From NCBI GenBank assembly GCA_036655895.1, contig JAVVPF010000007.1:22717-86716 (forward strand): a stretch of DNA of 64,000 nt, written 5' to 3'. The number at the start of each line of letters is the position of its first letter. The first letter of the stretch is position 1. This DNA is from Cloacibacillus sp. GTDB taxonomy: Bacteria > Synergistota > Synergistia > Synergistales > Synergistaceae. Under the pieces are notes generated by a model. That model was not told where the DNA came from, made no database searches, and saw only the letters and a program-made list of their open reading frames with translations. Shown piece after piece: positions 60,955-64,000 of the stretch. The position numbers and the translations under genes were made by a program.

Positions 60955-62160
60955 CTACGCCCTGTTTTTGATGAACTTTTTTATTCCGTACCAGGCGGTC
61001 ACCGTCCACGGCAGAAAGGCGACAACGTTTAGCGTCTGCTGGAGTCCCGCGTAGTCCGCGATCACCCCGACAGGCGTCACCGCGAGATTGGCAAGCCCCC
61101 ACGATACGCCCATAGCAAGCGAGCTTGCAAGGCTGCGCATCTCGGGACATCTTCTTTGCGCCATCGCGGTGGAGACTGGGGTGCTCGCCTGCAAAAAGGC
61201 AAAGCCTATCATAAGCATCGAAAGCGAAAAGAGGCTGTTGTTCCACAGGCCCGCAATCAAAAATACAGGAGAGGCGGCGAGCGCTCCGAAAAGCACCTTG
61301 GTGTCGCCGTAACTGTCGGCGATGCGCCCTCCCGCTATCCCGGCAAGCGTCCCTGAGAGAGTGAGCGCAAAGAGCATCGCGCCGCCCATAGCAATGGAGC
61401 CGCCGCGCGAGATGATGAGCATTGGCAGAAATATTTTTATAGACTGATATGACGCGTCCCTAATGCTTGTGATAGAGACGATCCAGCCTATTTTTGACAG
61501 CAGATAGCGCAGATTTCGGAAAATATTTTGATCTGCGGAAGGGTTGAAATCGCGGACTATTTCGCTTGTGCGCCCTCCGATGCTGCGCCAGATATAAAAG
61601 CATAAAGCGGCCGCCGCCGGCAGCACGACAAGCGGAAAGCCGCGTCTGCCCAGCATTGAGATCATAAATACGACGTAAAGCGGCCCAAGCGAGCTTCCGA
61701 TGCCGCCGCTTGCCTGAAAGAGCGAAAGATAGAAGGCAAGCTTAGCCTTTCCCGCCGCGGCCCCGCATCCGCCAGAGCCCTGAGGGTGAAAGAGCGCCGT
61801 GCCAGCGCTCATCATGCCGACAAAAATAAAGGCCGCGCCGTAACTTGGGGCAAGAGGCAGAAGGCACGCGCCGCAGACCGAAATAAGCGGCCCCCACACG
61901 GCAAACCACGGACGCCGCAGCCTGTCTGCGAAATATCCGGTTATCGGCTGCGCGAAAATATTCGTTATGCCAAATAGCGCGTTCAAAAAGCCCGCCTGTC
62001 CCAGCGTAAGCCCAATGGACTGCGCAAGCATGGGGATAATGGTGGGCAGCGCCGTGGAATGCATGTCGTTGAAGCCGTGAAGAAAGATAACGCCGAAAAG
62101 TTTGCGTTTGTTTTGCGGCGAGATAATTTGATTTTCAGTTGAAGCGGAAGGCTCGGTCAT
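60955..62160 (-). CDS. MFS transporter, fosmidomycin-resistance (Fsr)-like
   Basis: 401 residues from ATG 62160 (GGGGGA upstream); the frame to 62319 has no support. Twelve hydrophobic segments. Features: FGVIFLHGFNDMHSTALPTI at the first helix, GLTLGQAGFLNALFGITNIF, FADRLRRPW (loop 2-3 motif) and GIAGGRIADSYGDTKVL. These resemble the Fsr group of drug efflux proteins; natural substrate unknown. It is divergent from rsmD. Confidence 0.8.
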   Translation of the reverse strand: MTEPSASTENQIISPQNKRKLFGVIFLHGFNDMHSTALPTIIPMLAQSIGLTLGQAGFLNALFGITNIFAQPITGYFADRLRRPWFAVWGPLISVCGACLLPLAPSYGAAFIFVGMMSAGTALFHPQGSGGCGAAAGKAKLAFYLSLFQASGGIGSSLGPLYVVFMISMLGRRGFPLVVLPAAAALCFYIWRSIGGRTSEIVRDFNPSADQNIFRNLRYLLSKIGWIVSITSIRDASYQSIKIFLPMLIISRGGSIAMGGAMLFALTLSGTLAGIAGGRIADSYGDTKVLFGALAASPVFLIAGLWNNSLFSLSMLMIGFAFLQASTPVSTAMAQRRCPEMRSLASSLAMGVSWGLANLAVTPVGVIADYAGLQQTLNVVAFLPWTVTAWYGIKKFIKNRA

Positions 62161-62239
62161 AAAAAATCCCCCAAAAGCTGTATATACAGCCGACATATCC
62201 GCTATTATACTCTTATTGTTACGGCACGAGGCAACTGTT

Positions 62240-62761
62240 ATGGGGGAATCACGGATGAAGGAAATGAGGCCGACGACGGGCAAAGTGACGCTCGCGCTCT
62301 TTAATATATTGGGAAACATTCACGGACGCAGCTTTCTGGACCTTTTCGCGGGCAGCGGACAAATCGCGGCAAACGCCGCAAAACGCGGCGCGGCGCCGGT
62401 CGTGCTTGTGGAGTCCGATAAAAAACGCCATGCTGAGATAATAAAAAAAGCGCCGCCTTCGATCTCCTGCCTTTGCTTTGACGTGCGGCGTGCGCTGCCG
62501 CGTTTTGCGAAGGCCGGCGAAAAATTTGACATCATATTCGCGGACCCGCCATATAATCTCGGCTGGGGCGCGGAATTTATAAAACTTATCGAAGCCAGCG
62601 AATGCGTTTTAGCGCCCGGCGGCGTTATAATCTTTGAACATTCCGACGAAGAGGAGCCAGCGCCGATGGACGAGGCGCGATGGGAGCGCTGCGACAGAAA
62701 ATACGGCGGCACCGTGCTCAGCTTTTACAACAGAAGGACGGAGAGTGTGGAGAATGATTAG
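62240..62761 (+). CDS. rsmD: RsmD-family 16S rRNA (guanine966-N2)-methyltransferase
   Basis: About 173 residues. SFLDLFAGSGQIAANAAKRG (SAM loop), VLVESDKK, and FDIIFADPPYNLGWGAE with the DPPY catalytic motif. The N-terminus KEMRPTTGKVTLALFNILGN matches RsmD but lacks the usual extra leading strand (RIIAG...). The start may be 62240 or 62255; 62240 has GAGG 8 bases upstream. It overlaps coaD by 8 bp, the common rsmD-coaD pair. Confidence 0.9.
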   Translation: MGESRMKEMRPTTGKVTLALFNILGNIHGRSFLDLFAGSGQIAANAAKRGAAPVVLVESDKKRHAEIIKKAPPSISCLCFDVRRALPRFAKAGEKFDIIFADPPYNLGWGAEFIKLIEASECVLAPGGVIIFEHSDEEEPAPMDEARWERCDRKYGGTVLSFYNRRTESVEND

Positions 62762-63242
62762 AGCGGTCTATCCTGGGTCATTCGACCCAATAACCAACGG
62801 ACATATATATATATCAGAACGCGCGGCCGCGCTCTTTGACGAGCTGGTAGTCGCGGTGCTTGTGAACCCCGAAAAACGTTCCACCTTCAGCGAGGAGGAA
62901 CGCCAGATAATGGCGCGCGAAGCGCTGGTCCATCTGCCGAACGTCAAAGTCAAATACTTCAACGGCCTGCTGGTGGATTTCATGCGCCAGCAGCAGAGCC
63001 GCATAATAATCCGAGGCCTGCGCGCGCTGTCAGACTTTGAATACGAATTTCAGCTGGCTCAGATGAACCGACAGCTTGCGCCGGAGATAGAGACATTCTT
63101 CATCGTCACGGACGCAAAATATTCCTACATCTCAAGCCGCGCGATAAAAGACACGATAAAATTCGGCGGGGCGGTGCGGGATATGGTTCCCCCCGGAGTA
63201 TACAGAAGACTGCGGGAAAGGATACCCCCGAGGAATCTGTAA
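62754..63242 (+). CDS. coaD: Phosphopantetheine adenylyltransferase
   Basis: 162 residues. MIRAVYPGSFDPITNGHIYI with the (T/N)GH nucleotidyltransferase motif, RGLRALSDFEYEFQLAQMNR, and YSYISSRAIKD near the end. It joins 4'-phosphopantetheine and ATP to dephospho-CoA. The ATG overlaps the rsmD end; longer frames are not supported. Ends before a terminator at 63262. Confidence 0.97.
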   Translation: MIRAVYPGSFDPITNGHIYISERAAALFDELVVAVLVNPEKRSTFSEEERQIMAREALVHLPNVKVKYFNGLLVDFMRQQQSRIIIRGLRALSDFEYEFQLAQMNRQLAPEIETFFIVTDAKYSYISSRAIKDTIKFGGAVRDMVPPGVYRRLRERIPPRNL

Positions 63243-63261
63243 AAATAATCAAATAATAAAC

Positions 63262-63304
63262 AGGCGGCGGCTTTTTTGATTTTTACGAAGCCGCCGCCTT
63301 TATT
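63262..63304. terminator. Terminator between coaD and tmcAL
   Basis: AGGCGGCGGCTT (63262-63273) pairs with AAGCCGCCGCCT (63288-63299), followed by TTATT. A near-equal tail lies on the other strand, so it can serve both convergent genes. Confidence 0.85.
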
Positions 63305-63320
63305 GATATGCCGCTTTGGT

Positions 63321-64000
63321 TCAAGCCATGATTATTTTTCTTTTGTGTTCTCCTCCGAGGCGCCCTCCGGGGATCAGTTCCTCCCAGAGTTCGGCGGCGA
63401 GCAGGTCTACGCGTGCGGCCTCCGCAGCGTAGGCCGAGGCGCGCGCCGCCTGTCCGCATGTGACGGCTATTGGCAGAGTGCTTTTGCCGCGCATCTTTCG
63501 CAGAAGTTTTCTTCCAGCGCTGTTCATCCCGAGCACTCGTATATATGGCGGCCCCAGCCTCTGCGCCGCGCGGTTTGTCCAGTGTCCGAGGCCGAGCAGG
63601 ACGTGTATCGCATATCGTCTGATGCGGCCCGCCGTATATCTTTTTGAGGTGCAGCCGTCCACCCACTGCTCGAAGCTTTCAGATTCAAGCGCAAGCTCTT
63701 TCATTTTATATTCAATGCCTTCGGATATTTCGGCGGTCTGCCTCAATTCTTCGGCGGAGGCGCGAAGCAGCGCGGCGCGCAGCAGCTTCCAGAGCACGGC
63801 GCTATCCGTGCAGGCGCGCCCATCCAGCATCGCGCCGCGCAGGATGCTGGCGGAAGCCTCCGGCATAGCGCCAATCGCCTCTTCTGTGCGCCCTTCTTTT
63901 ATTGCTTTGCGTATGGCCGTGGCGCTTGATACCTCTTCAAGCTCCGCGCTTGTGTAGGCGGCACCGACGCGTTTTATGGGAAGCGCCGCCATTTCGTAAT
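63321..64000 (-). CDS. tmcAL: TmcAL/YlbM-family protein, C-terminal part (start outside window)
   Basis: The minus strand is open from the window edge to the stop at 63321 (about 225 residues). It reads LPIKRVGAAYTSAELEEVSS, ATAIRKAIKEGRTEEAI, then IEYKMKELALESESFEQWVD, CTSKRYTAGRIRRYAIHVLL and PPYIRVLGMNSAGRKLL. The SAT.IR, KRYT..RIRR and RVLGMN segments mark the TmcAL (YlbM, DUF795) family, which makes N4-acetylcytidine in elongator tRNA(Met) from acetate and ATP. The nucleotidyltransferase start with its HNGH-type motif lies outside. The neighbourhood with rsmD-coaD matches the ylb cluster in Firmicutes. Confidence 0.85.
   Translation of the reverse strand, partial: YEMAALPIKRVGAAYTSAELEEVSSATAIRKAIKEGRTEEAIGAMPEASASILRGAMLDGRACTDSAVLWKLLRAALLRASAEELRQTAEISEGIEYKMKELALESESFEQWVDGCTSKRYTAGRIRRYAIHVLLGLGHWTNRAAQRLGPPYIRVLGMNSAGRKLLRKMRGKSTLPIAVTCGQAARASAYAAEAARVDLLAAELWEELIPGGRLGGEHKRKIIMA

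Overview
The window reads as a chromosomal segment of a diderm, anaerobic, amino-acid-fermenting bacterium, most likely a member of Synergistota (Cloacibacillus/Synergistes-like). Five surface proteins end in a Gly/Ser-rich stretch, one Cys, a hydrophobic helix and a basic tail, which matches the Synergist-CTERM sorting signal known from that phylum. There are three TonB-dependent outer-membrane receptors (so an outer membrane), selenocysteine genes (selA, selB), methylmalonyl-CoA mutase, and Veg and PurR proteins of the kind shared with Firmicutes. No rRNA, tRNA, CRISPR array, prophage or insertion sequence was recognised.

Layout. 1-5.6 kb: Lrp regulator with an aminotransferase (cut by the window edge), an ArsC/Spx-like selenoprotein interrupted by an in-frame TGA, an Mrp Fe-S carrier, and a MocR-type regulator divergent from pdxST (vitamin B6). 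5.6-11.4 kb: a molbindin, a His-rich metal P-type ATPase, and an Rrf2-nifS-nifU-MOSC Fe-S operon with a palindromic operator. 11.4-17.6 kb: a glycogen operon whose first gene fuses a GH57 domain to an alpha-glucan phosphorylase. 17.7-19.5 kb: an orphan HATPase protein, a structured ncRNA (possibly 6S RNA) and an L,D-transpeptidase.

19.6-51.7 kb is a cobalamin (B12) hub under four cobalamin riboswitches. (1) Riboswitch - mutA-mutB-meaB. (2) Riboswitch - btuF-btuD-btuC-cbiR-exbB-exbD-tonB-btuB: uptake, corrinoid remodelling and energisation of outer-membrane transport. (3) On the minus strand, riboswitch - TonB receptor - propeller-like Synergist-CTERM protein - two GLUG/beta-helix Synergist-CTERM proteins. 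(4) On the minus strand, riboswitch - propeller-like Synergist-CTERM protein - TonB receptor - large beta-helix Synergist-CTERM protein. Units 3 and 4 look like surface B12-capture systems analogous in logic to the Bacteroides BtuB-BtuG pair but with a different anchor. purR, ispE and veg lie between them. Unit 4 is bounded by a 77-bp duplication of the 3' end of selB (two mismatches, both synonymous), so it looks like an island inserted at the end of selB.

51.7-64 kb: selB-selA, hemW, lepA, a RelB/YafQ-type toxin-antitoxin pair, rsmA-trmB, an MFS transporter, rsmD-coaD and a partial tmcAL. All calls come from reading the sequence and from family knowledge; no database search was run. Start codons were chosen from Shine-Dalgarno spacing and family N-termini.
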